From positions 4,783,194 through 4,847,193 of the forward strand of contig JAJEKV010000015.1 in NCBI GenBank assembly GCA_021234155.1: a stretch of DNA of 64,000 bases, given 5' to 3'. The stretch comes from Isoetes taiwanensis (Eukaryota; Streptophyta; Lycopodiopsida; Isoetales; Isoetaceae). A program made the position numbers and the translations under genes. The notes under the pieces are model-generated. The model had not been told where the DNA came from, searched no databases, and saw only the letters and a list, made by a program, of their open reading frames with translations. Shown here piece after piece: positions 12,395 to 21,798 of this stretch. Numbering within the stretch: position 1 is the stretch's first letter; each line of letters opens with the position of its first letter.

Positions 12395-13572
12395 CTTTGT
12401 AGCATGTACCACTACAAACAAAAATTCAAAAACAAGACTACGAATTGCAGAAAAACTGCTCTCGGCTGCAACATATTTGCTTGTACGTTTGTTCCATAGC
12501 TTCCAAACCATCCAACATAAAAAGAAATTGGAGGAATGAGACTGGTTACCTGTAACCAAACAGACCAACATTAGCAAGAAAATTTGGTAATGAGGCAAGG
12601 GTTATCAGGTAAGCTATAGTCCCATTCGGCTCTTCGCCCTTCACCAATAATGCTTTCACATAAATACCTTTACATATACCAGTGGTATTGATCATACTCA
12701 GAAATTTATTAAGCCTATCTTTTATCAAAGAAGATTTAAACAGTTAACTACCACCACTTAGCCACTTGGTATCCCCATGAGGCATTTTTCCTTCCACTGT
12801 TAAAAACTCCATGATGCCCCAAGAAGTTTATCTTATGCTGCAGAAAGACAGAATTAGGACAACTTTGGGGTGTTTAACACATTACCCAATATTCCAGAAT
12901 GCAGTCATAAACGAAACTGTATAAATCCTTAACAGAATGTAAAAGTTGCCAAACTCCATAAGGATCTCATCCAGGGATTATGGTCAGCTGTGGTTTATGC
13001 TAAGACAACTTTTAAAAGCCTGGATTATAGCTGCTGGTGACCAGATTTACCGCTTCTACTTGGATCCAGGATGCCCCAAAATGTACTACCTGGTAGCCTT
13101 AGATAAGAGACATTGTGTAAACCTTATTTCTACGCTATATCTTGCACCTCTTCAAGGGGATTTCGTCCATACTTAAAGATCAGCTATGGTTTATGCTAGA
13201 GCAGCATTAAAAAGACAAAATATAACTACAAGTGACCTGGTTTAACTGGATTTCGTCATCAGTTGGTTCTTCCTCTTGTTCTTCCTCCTGAATGCCCTGT
13301 TGCTGCACCTCCATAGAGTCTGCAACCTCATTAATACTTGAATCCACTGCTTGTTTACTGCAACCTGCTTCAACACTTTTGGAGACGAATTTGTTCATGC
13401 CTACATCTTTTTTCTTGGCTGGGCCCTCCAGACCATATTTGTCAACAATATCCATGAGAAATTGTTTGGTCGGTTGTGCATAGACCTCCCCATGCTTTTT
13501 GCAAAGTGCATGCAGGTCTATGCCTGCTTTCTTTATCAGATCGATCATTTCTTGTCGTGTGCGCTTGCTCAT
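12395..13572 (-). CDS. Two-exon small acidic helical protein, family D terminal-repeat gene
   Basis: Exon 1 (13572 to 13237) encodes 112 residues starting MSKRTRQEM. The N-terminal half has two short amphipathic helices with a central LCKKHGEV and QPTKQFLMDIVDKYGLEG, loosely like SAP/HeH DNA-binding helices. The C-terminal half is glutamate-rich and ends EIQLNQ. The exon ends in CCAG|GTCACT. A likely acceptor TTACAG lies at 12550, and exon 2 (12549 to 12395) ends in AAAG|GTAAAG after a hydrophobic stretch LVFEFLFVVVHA. Homologues with the same split occur at 37050-37754 and three times in the array. The pattern LCKK.GEV.AQP.K.FL..IV.KY.L.GP is shared with the 37-kb copy. Function is unknown; nucleic-acid binding is a guess. 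The exon-2 reading frame is uncertain because the copies differ in phase. Confidence 0.6.
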
Positions 13573-13650
13573 TGTGCTGAGCGCCAGACAGACAAAGAGA
13601 AGAAGAAACAAAATACTCAGAAGTGTCTAATAGTGCTGGCACAGAACTCA

Positions 13651-14061
13651 AATGCCCGGTATGCATGCCAACAAGGCAAACTGCCAGTGGGCTTAGCCAT
13701 TCCAACAATATCAATCTGCTCTAAATTTGGCATACCCAGTCTACTTTGACGTTTGCATCTGGGCTTAAGCGTAACCTGGCTTTACCTCCAGGCACGATCG
13801 CCACTCTGCATCTATTCCAAATCGTCCTTCAAGATTCCTTCTCTATTCATCATGCCTGGTATGCATGCCGACTATGCAAACTGCCAGTAGGCCTAGTCTT
13901 TCCGACCATGCCAATCTGTTCTAACTTTAGCATACTTTGTCTACTTTAAAATGACGTTTGCATCTGGGTTTAGCATAACCTGGCTTTTGTCTCCAAGTAC
14001 AATCGCCACACAAAGCCGATTCCGGGTCGTCCTTCCAGATTCCTTCTCTGTTCATCATGAA
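13651..14061 (+). repeat. Tandem duplication, about 203-bp period
   Basis: Unit 1 begins TGCCCGGTATGCATGCC near 13650 and unit 2 begins TGCCTGGTATGCATGCC near 13853. Both continue through GCAAACTGCCAGT, GACGTTTGCATCTGGG, TAACCTGGCTTT and AGATTCCTTCTCT.TTCATCATG. The duplication lies immediately upstream (in the minus-strand sense) of the family D small-protein gene, so it may be a duplicated promoter or leader segment. Confidence 0.75.
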
Positions 14062-14817
14062 TCGGCAGTGGCAGATCTCCATATCCGGTTCCATATCAGG
14101 TTCGAGCCCTAATTTCATATAATTACTAGTATATCTCCAACCATGAGACGTATGTTAATGTATAACAATATTCTACGGTGCATTAGGCTACTCATATAGT
14201 TATAAAAATAATATATGGTGCATAAGGCAACTCATTTACGTGTTATGAAGCCACCATTTTATAACTAAATAACCTAGGAGACTAGGTTTCAGAGAAACAA
14301 CATTGCCATCTGAGACGGATGTTGCCACACAGATGTTGCCACTGGGTCCAAAATTATACTTACAAAGGTTCGATTTAAGCCACCATCTCACACTTGCTCG
14401 TCGAGAATGCAAGGCCACCTTGTCATGCATTCTAAGAATTTAATTTCCAAACCTTTGTTGCTCCGTCGATCCACTTCCATTAAACTGCCCTGCCGCCTAT
14501 GCATGTTTTCAAACTATGGAGATAAAAGGAAATATTACTTTGGGTGGCTAGGTCTCAAAAAGACCCTTGCCTTTTATTGCATATGCTGCCATTATGCCTC
14601 CAAAGTTACCAGAACCATGGCCTATTGTTTATCATTGTACCCCACCATAAGGTATGCCCTGTTACATATCTAGGCCACCAGACTTTTAGTGCTTATTACA
14701 AGATTTGGCCAATTCTAGAATTTATTCTTCAGCAAAATAGCTTATCAATGTAAGACGGCCTAGAGTTAAAGGCTACATGCAATTTTATACTCAACATTCC
14801 ATCAGGTAATCTCGGTT
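14062..14817. other. Intergenic, contains a partial repeat copy
   Basis: No gene recognised. Positions 14354-14450 are a diverged partial copy of the repeat at 14986-15070 (ACTTACAAAGGTTCGATTT, GAGAATGCAAGGCCAC, TTGTCATGC). Two similar sentences, ATGGTGCATAAGGC.ACTCAT and CGGTGCATTAGGCTACTCAT, lie about 40 bp apart near 14175-14235. Confidence 0.4.
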
Positions 14818-15154
14818 TGCCAAATCACGGAACTACTCCGTGCTGTTAGCTGTTATAACAGTAACTTGAACATGAGTCTAGTCTCATAGCAACATTACTA
14901 TGGGGCGCTACTTCAAAATTTAGTATTTGACCCCACTAGATTGAATATAATCTTCAACTCTATAGTAATTATGTCCAGTATTATACTTACAAAGGTTCGA
15001 TTTCAGCCACCTTCTCATGCTTGCTTGTGGAGAATGCAAGGCCACTTTGTCATGCTTTCTAAGGATGTCATGTTTTCTAAGTGTGTCAGGTCAAGGAACT
15101 ACACGTTACTGTTATGGCATGAACTTAAACATGAGCGTTACCATCTGTTAATTT
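14818..15154 (+). repeat. Right copy of the 360-bp direct repeat
   Basis: Pairs with 6790-7150 (see that entry) and, like it, runs into a TA tract, here 90 bp long. It lies between family D and unit F. Confidence 0.75.
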
Positions 15155-15155
15155 G

Positions 15156-15244
<89 letters not shown>
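15155..15244. repeat. (TA)n microsatellite, about 90 bp
   Basis: Nearly pure TA dinucleotide with one G interruption near its start. It bounds the left side of unit F, consistent with (TA)n being the integration environment of this retroelement family. Confidence 0.95.
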
Positions 15245-15248
<4 letters not shown>

Positions 15249-15661
15249 TAAGCTAAGTTTAGGGCTAGCCTTTGCTAGATTCCAGGTTTGAATTATTGTG
15301 CCTTGATAGTTGATAAATGTTTTTATATTTCTTCTAAATGATGTCATGTAGCTTGCCTTGGATTTCTTAAGTGCTGGTCATATGCTAGTTATATGTCTTT
15401 GATGGGCCTCTTCTCACAAGATAAGTCTTGTTATGGCCCTTTGGCAGGGGCTAGGCCCTCACCCTTGATTCCTTTTTTATTAGTGGTTGCATATGGATTA
15501 CCCAAGTGCATAATGTTATAGATGAATTTACTCATGCTGGATCCTAAGTTGTTCATTGACGCATCTGGGCGTTGCCTAATATTCGTATGACCCACTTTCT
15601 CAAGTATTATTATGTCCGTGGCAACCATTACATTAATTTTCTATAGGGAATACTCTATGGA

Positions 15662-16009
15662 ATGTGGGTCAGAAAGGCGGTTGGCGAAATGCTTTCTAAA
15701 CCTAGACAAATGGCGGATATGGATCGTGCATGGCTTGCAACAAATTTGTCTAACGAAATCATGCTTTGCAAATGTGTTGGCTTATTTGTTCATAGTGATG
15801 GCCCAATCCAGGTTGACGAATTTTTCTTACCTACCGTGATACATGTTTCGAAGTTATTTTGCAGAGTGCATCATAGCATGCACTTGACTGCGACAAGGGC
15901 GCATAAGTTAGGCACATGGTGGAGTTCAACGTTGGAATTCACAACATGTACGATACCAAAAATTATTCTGCAAAGTGCATCATGGCATGACTGCAACAAG
16001 GGCACATAA
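15662..16009 (+). CDS. Hypothetical ORF in unit F
   Basis: A 115-codon ORF starting MWVRKAVGEMLSKPRQ. The first 60 residues look protein-like (MDRAWLATNLSNEIMLCKC, then SDGPIQVDEFFLP). After VIH the composition degrades. It matches no family I recognise and nothing encoded in the array. It could be an exon of a captured host gene or chance. Confidence 0.25.
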   Translation: MWVRKAVGEMLSKPRQMADMDRAWLATNLSNEIMLCKCVGLFVHSDGPIQVDEFFLPTVIHVSKLFCRVHHSMHLTATRAHKLGTWWSSTLEFTTCTIPKIILQSASWHDCNKGT

Positions 16010-18749
16010 GTTTGGCACAATACCTATAGTGGTGGAGTTCAACATTGGAATTCCCAACATGTACAATGATGCTGAATATCCAGGCTAGTATTGTTGCTTT
16101 GTCATCCCAAAATGCATTCGATTTGTATTTGAACTATAAAATTGCTTTTGAGCTTCTGACTTGCATGGATTCGAACCCTAGTCTAGTTGCCTAAAAATTG
16201 TTTACTTACCATACAGACTAATAGTTTTCTGTAACAAGTAAAAGCTTATACATCATTAAATCTTTAAAAAAAAGGGAAATAAAAGGGGTTATTTGGCTGA
16301 TAACGGGTGCGTAATATAGCCATTCAACTTGTGATCGCAGTTTCAGAAGGGCTCCTTTGCGGCAGCCCTAAAGGTCGGAGGTTTATGGGCATCTCTCTCA
16401 AAGAAGCACCAGGGTCTAGCATCCTTCTTGTTATTCCATTTTATAGCCAGTATTCTTGTCATGGCAATCTTCAGACTCTGCTCTCTGTTTGAACAAGAAT
16501 GACCCAGGCATTAGGAGATTCATTCCAATGCTGGGAAGTAGCAGCAAATTGCCAAAAGGATTGGAGACCTCTGCCCAAATAATTTGTGCCTCTGTCTATT
16601 TCTCGATGAGGATGATGATACGGATAACGAAGACTTCCAAATTTAATCGGGTCTTTTATCATGCTTGTGGTCTTGCTAGTTTTATGCTCTTTAGACTTCC
16701 CATAGCTGGATTTAATGTAACTGTGGTGCCCGACAAAGATGATTCCCCGAGTCTTTCAAGCATTATCAACATGTAATTTGCAAGCATGATGCTATGGCTT
16801 ATGTTTATGTTTCATACATGATTTTCCCTACTTCTTTCTTGGAATTGCGCCCCTTTCCATTCGATCTCTAGTTGATTGTTATCCTTTTTTATCTTGGGTG
16901 GGTGGTATACCATGATGCATACTTTGCTTTCTTATCCAGGAGTATTTGCAGGCTTAGGCTTCCCCATTAATGTGGTAGGGTTGTATCTATGGGAGAATGA
17001 TATTCGATTCGGCCCTTGTGCTTATGATCTACAATTTTTCTTCCCATTTTTTGTCTACCTAAGCCTTGCTTGGCATATTGCTTAATTTATGCTTATAACA
17101 TGGTCGAATAATACATCCGCTTTGTTCGGATCTTGACACATAGTAGTGTGCTTGCTAACCGTAGTATTAATTGCTTGGCTACTCATGCGATTGTATATTG
17201 GTTTGACTCGATATTTGTACTATGACTTGATGTTGTATGGATACCTCTTGTTCGACTATTTGATTTTAGATTATTTGGCCTGCTTGTCTCACGCATCTGA
17301 TCCGTCATTTGATGGCAACAAAATAGATGTCCCGCTTTTATGCTTCTAGTTCTACTTAGATTTCCTTTGCTTGCATGGCACCTCTCATTTTTAAGCGGTT
17401 TATCATGATGGCTGGTTTTGGATGAGATCCTTGGGTATTTTATGTATTGTGAGGTTTAAATAATAACTCGAGACCTAGTTGGTAGTATAATTGCCAATAT
17501 TAGTGGATCTGAAGTTGTGATCCTTTAGTGCTCATTAAATGACCTTATGGAAATTCTCACGACACATAAACTCGTATCAATATGATTTCGCAAGTGGTTA
17601 AAGCTAATACTTATTAATTCTGTATGTTTTGTTCAAGCTTTTCCACCGCTCAAACGACCTACACTCTTTGTGGCTTCTTAGGTTACATTATTTTCTAACA
17701 TCCGCTCCCTAATTTAACACTAGTATGAACTGCTTCTACTTTAGTCAACAGTTTTCTCACTTTTACTAAAGTTCTCTATTCTTAAGATTTAAACTAATTT
17801 GTGGGTAAAGGGTTTAAAGGCCAAGGTTATTCCACGACTTACACCTGCTAGCATATGCATTTTTTACCCTTCTTAGGCTAACAAGTGCATTTTTGCTGCA
17901 GGTAACCGAACTACCTTCTCCCATGCATTGTGGATTTGGCATTAAGTAAGCATGCTTACGGATTCATTCTTCAAGCTTATGAACACAACTTTAATCTTGT
18001 TTCTGGTTTACCTCAATTTGGTAAGTTAGCAGTCTGCTTTGAGCAGCAGAATTCTTGTACAATATATGGTAATTAACTTTCTACTTGCATTACATCCTCT
18101 GAGTTGAAAACTGGAGTCACTATTGTTATCACTTGTTTTGGTGTCAGTTCATGACATTTCAATCTAGTTTTGTGCCATGTATAACTCATGATTAAATGTT
18201 GGCATCTGTGTCCAAGCATCTGATTCTTTAAGCTTTCTTAGTAATGCTTATTCCCCACATGTTTTTCTCATATTCCAAGAATTTAATGGTATGATTGAGT
18301 TGCAGTAAATCATGGTCCATGTTTTCCTTATTATGGTAAATTACGTTTGACATGATTATGTGATCTTTAAATTACTGAATGAGCAATCATAGTTTATTAT
18401 TCCTTGCATTAATTTTGCAGTCTGGCATGTTTTCTTTTCTGATTCTTCAAAGTTTCCAGAGGTTTTTGGGTATCTCTTTCAAATCAGATTTGTATTAAGT
18501 CCACTAATAAGGCAACCCGAGGTTGTAAAAGATGTATTATTGCATGGTTCACATCCGTAGTTCAATTGGTTCTACAGGTTCCTTTTCATTCACTTTCATT
18601 AATTATCTTGTTTAAGTTTCAGTTTAAATTACTCTAGTTTGCATCTCATAGTTCGTATAACATATGTAGGTGCGGCCCTAGGCTGTAAATTTTTAATTCA
18701 GTTTAAAGGTGATGCACCTTGGCATTAATTTAATTTCTTAAATCTCCAA

Positions 18750-18845
18750 GGCCTCCCCTTTTGGGGTCTGATAAGTCCAGCTTGCCTTTTAGTTAGTAAG
18801 GTTGGCTTGGATGTCTTAGCAAGTCAAAAGGATTTGTTCTGGCTA

Positions 18846-18846
<1 letters not shown>
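18750..18846 (+). ncRNA. Structured RNA motif at unit F 3' end (hairpin + CTGATAAG)
   Basis: A CCCC-TTTT-GGGG hairpin (18755-18766) is followed after one base by CTGATAAG (18768-18775). Then comes a possible second stem (TCC...GGA) and TGTCTTAG, whose CTTA can pair with the TAAG. (TA)n starts about 70 bp further on. The same order recurs at 38728-38804 and, reverse-complemented, at 18928-18984 and at the array junctions. The layout resembles a hammerhead ribozyme with closed stem I, but position 8 is A and no GAAA follows stem II, so ribozyme activity is not supported. Confidence 0.5.

Positions 18847-18922
<76 letters not shown>
18847..18922. repeat. (TA)n microsatellite shared by two convergent element ends
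   Basis: A pure TA tract of 76 bp. Unit F (plus strand) ends at its left side and the array (minus strand) ends at its right side, so two related elements meet tail to tail in one microsatellite. Confidence 0.95.
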
Positions 18923-18927
<5 letters not shown>

Positions 18928-18990
18928 GCTTTGCTTAACCTCCCCGAGGTCTAAGCTTATCAGGCCCATGGTCAAGCCATGGGGACCCTG
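18928..18990 (-). ncRNA. Structured RNA motif at array 3' end
   Basis: Read on the minus strand, a hairpin CCCATGG-CTTGA-CCATGGG is followed by C and CTGATAAG. Then comes a second hairpin with GCTTA/TAAGC and ACCTC/GAGGT pairs, a bulged G and a GGG loop, then AAAGCTG. ACAG upstream of the first hairpin can pair with CTGT downstream, closing a three-way junction. An identical copy lies at 26096-26158; the copy at 33273-33335 is altered at its CAG/CTG sites. Hammerhead-like in outline, but it lacks G8 and G12 of the hammerhead core. Confidence 0.55.
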
Positions 18991-19567
18991 TGAGAACCAT
19001 TTAGTAAATAGGAAGTAGTTAAAAAACATTTGCATTAGGCCATGCTGTGATTATTGCAAGCCATATTAAGTTTAGGTAACAGTATGCTTCTACCGAAAGA
19101 CATAGATGTGCTGTCATTTGTGCAAAACCTTCAAATAGAGTTTTGCTTCAGATATTCACGATTGTTTTTTAAAAAATTATCTTATTTGCTGAATATTATG
19201 AGCATGCAGACTAATTCCAGATTGTTTTCATTTGCATTTTATTACCTTACTATGCTTTTAAACAAGAATATGTTTGAATGTGACATTTAATCATTCTAAA
19301 CAAAGAATAGATGTGCTTTTAAATATCGAACATCCACAAGAATAATCATGCAGCAGCCTGGACCAAACTCAAGAAAAAGATCCTTCATTTTTCAAAATTT
19401 TAAAAGGCCATTATGGCTATCATAATATGCATTGTTATCTTGGAACCTATATAACTTAGGAATTTTCCGGAGAAAGAATAATAATACTCAACCCGAACGT
19501 AATCTTGTTTAAAACTATAGAGAAAGCAGAAGTGCAAAATCAGATCAGTTTTGAGAAAGGATCTTAC

Positions 19568-20651
19568 CATATGCACTTGTAGTAATTATAACAAACAGTA
19601 AAATAGAGAATACTGAAATTAAACTGATTGTTTCTTTGAAAACAAAGATAGTATAGATTCTTCAAGACCAAATCAAAAGCTTTTTGGGAAAAGAAGCTCC
19701 GGTTACCTGCATCCAACCAGTACCTAAGTTAGCTTGAAAAAGGTAAATAGGTAAGGGACGTCAGGTAAGCAGTAGAGCATCTTGGCTTTTCGCCCTTTGC
19801 CCAAGCAAATGTAAATATCTTGCTTGTGAGAGTAACAAAGTAGACGTAGAAATGTGCAGTAGTAAAATACGAAATGAAGTGAATCAAACATTGCTACAAG
19901 TTTAAGCAAACAGTATTATATTTTATCTAAAAGAACCTGATTAGCTTGTATGTCATCAGAATCTGAGTTGCCTTCAGAATCCTCGTAATCCTCTTGATTG
20001 AGTATGCTTGGAGTAGAATCAGTAAGGTTTACTGCCTTGTTGTCGTCAGCATTTCTATTGGGGATATATCTTTGTATTCCACCATTTTTTCTTTTGGCTA
20101 CAGCATTGACTACCTCAGATTCTAGTCCAGCCTTGTTTATCATCTCATTGAGAGTGGCTCTAGAAATATCTTTAGTGGCTGTTCCATCTGCCCTGCCATG
20201 ATCATTCAGCAGCCCTGCCTTCTTGAGGATGGAAACGAGCTCAGGTTTTGTAGCCCCATTGTTTGGAGAACCTTTAGGCCTGGGCATACTTGTATCAGAT
20301 GAATAATATAGAAAATCACTTTGGAAATTTAGTTTGTAGAGATCGTATATGAGCAAAGCCAAAATATTGCTTTTGATCAGTATCTTGATGCTGCTTTGCG
20401 AAATCTTCAAGCAGGAGGCATTTTTCACATCCACAGTCGGGTTGATACGAGTGCCCTTGGGCCAGAAAATTGCTGGTGAAGTGAAGATCAATTTTTTGGC
20501 GCTCAGAACAATCAAGATCTGTCGGTTCAGAACAGATTTTTAGATCTTGAAGGTTTTGCAGGAAGGTATCAATTTCATCGTGCTCAGCCGAAGGGCTAAC
20601 TTGCTCATCCCTTTCTAAAAACTCATAGTCATCGTCTCTTTCTATCCACAT
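19568..20651 (-). pseudogene. Small acidic helical protein gene, array copy 1 (two exons)
   Basis: Exon 1 runs from ATG at 20651 to 19937 (CAG|GTTCTT), about 238 codons. It has an acidic N-terminus (MWIERDDDYEFLERDEQ), a CGCEKC cysteine cluster, a Pro-Arg-Lys stretch (MPRPKGSPNN), then two helical modules: ELVSILKKAGLL, and ATLNEMINKAGLESEVV. It ends DSDDIQANQ. This copy is frameshifted near 20345, where copies 2 and 3 read through (GATCAGAAGC there, GATCGTAT here). Exon 2 (19706 to 19568) follows GGATGCAG, reads GNRSFFSQKAFDLVLKN in one frame with a hydrophobic tail, and ends ATG|GTAAGA. The helical modules are weakly SAP-like. Function is unknown; a nucleic-acid-binding accessory protein is a guess. 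Confidence 0.6.
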
Positions 20652-20832
20652 TTTCAAAAAGGAATAAAACAAAAATATAGACTTACCAGTTTATAGTGTT
20701 GTATGAATGAAATCATGATCTCAAAGCAGATGTACAGTCTTACAGCAGTTCCGCCTTGCTCAAAATCGTCCTGGAAATCCAAGCTTGGATGCGGCAGGGG
20801 TCGGGCTAAGCCGCAGGCTGATGCTATTCTTA

Positions 20833-20867
20833 GAACCCTAGTTAGTGTTTAGGTTATGAAACCCTAG
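20833..20867. promoter_or_regulatory. Telomere-repeat-like motifs upstream of the small-protein gene
   Basis: GAACCCTAG, TTTAGG and GAAACCCTAG lie within 35 bp, about 180 bp upstream (minus-strand sense) of the small-protein start. Equivalent copies lie near 28010 and 35197. Plant telo-boxes (AAACCCTA) commonly occur near transcription starts; some endonuclease-lacking Penelope-like elements associate with telomeric repeats. Either reading is inference. Confidence 0.35.
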
Positions 20868-21798
20868 AAAAATAGCGGATAGCCGTTTGATGCGTGTCGT
20901 CCAGTTCTTAACTCATTAAATGCCCTGTATTTTTAGCATACCATGCGTGTACTCCCAAAATGATTTACCCCCAGATACATGTGTGAAGTAAATGCCATAG
21001 TATGAACATCAAGGCACGATTCCACTTTTCAGTGTGTTTTTCCTTTAATTTTTTCTTGTCATACGAACTGACATGATTGTGTACTAGTGTCATAAGAAGA
21101 GAAAGGAAACTCGTGATGTTTTTTAGAAATGGTCCCAACAATTAGAAAAGGCCATTATCCATATGGCCAAGGAATTTCCTACGTGGTAAATTATGCTCAT
21201 GTATAATTTGCAAAGGTTTATGCCTTGCCTTTGCATTCTTGCTACAGTAATAATCCTTATGCAACAAAGGCCCTCCCCTAGTAGTTTCAAGTTTTGTTGG
21301 AACAAAATGCCAACTACCCACTATGTGCCAACTTCACATTTGGAGCAGACCTATAAATATGCCTCCTTGCCATGGAATACCCTTCGAAGTTTTTCATTGT
21401 AAGGACACAACTATGTGGTGGTATTAGTGTGCAAACAAATGCTTAGATCCTACTAGGATGGGTAATCAGATAGTGCCACAGTTCAACAAAACAATGGGCA
21501 ATTTTTATATGCTTTGGGCTTTTGCTACATGATTGCGAGATTGATTCACTAAACAGTGGGTCAGGTGTAGAAATTAAGCTCAACCTGAGATATTATTTTG
21601 TTATTTTCAACCTACTAGTCAAGAGTGGCCAAATAAATGCAGTGTATCCTTGCTGTGCTAATTATCTTACAGCCGAACATAGTGCATATATCAACAAGAA
21701 AATACACGCCTAGGTCCCACTACAATGGGTAGCAGATTGTGGCAAAGGAAAACCTAACAAAGGGATCTATGAATATATATTTATGTATAGATATATAT

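Larger units (their letters stand above)
15245..18846 (+). mobile_element. Unit F: terminal-repeat-like copy of the retroelement, plus strand
   Basis: This 3.6-kb interval is bounded by (TA)n tracts on both sides. Two features tie it to the array. At 17899 a strong acceptor TTTGCTGCAG precedes GTAACCGAACTACC, matching the exon-2 start (GCAG then GTAACCGG) of the other copies. The 3' end carries the hairpin plus CTGATAAG motif about 70 bp before (TA)n. The small-protein exon 1 was not found, so the unit is decayed. Most of the interval (16.1-17.8 and 18.0-18.7 kb) has no recognisable coding content. Confidence 0.5.
18923..21798 (-). repeat. Terminal repeat 1 (3'-most in the array)
   Basis: Matches 26091-28969 and 33268-36158. 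It carries the small-protein gene (20651 to about 19568), a telomere-like motif pair (20833-20867) and the 3' structured motif next to (TA)n. The segment 20880-21780 has no gene. It contains a plus-strand TATAAATA near 21351, whose complement TATTTATA could serve the minus strand, but no promoter can be proven. Confidence 0.85.

Noticed and set aside
15138-15347. ORFs of alternating Tyr-Ile across (TA)n tracts (also 18793-19035, 38686-38962, 40206-40413)
   Set aside because: These are translations of TA microsatellites and have no coding support.
18928-18990. Canonical hammerhead ribozyme at the array 3' end
   Set aside because: Stem I and stem II geometry fits, but the core reads CUGAUAA instead of CUGANGA, and the segment after stem II is AAAG rather than GAAA, so two catalytic guanines are missing. 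Kept only as a structured motif.
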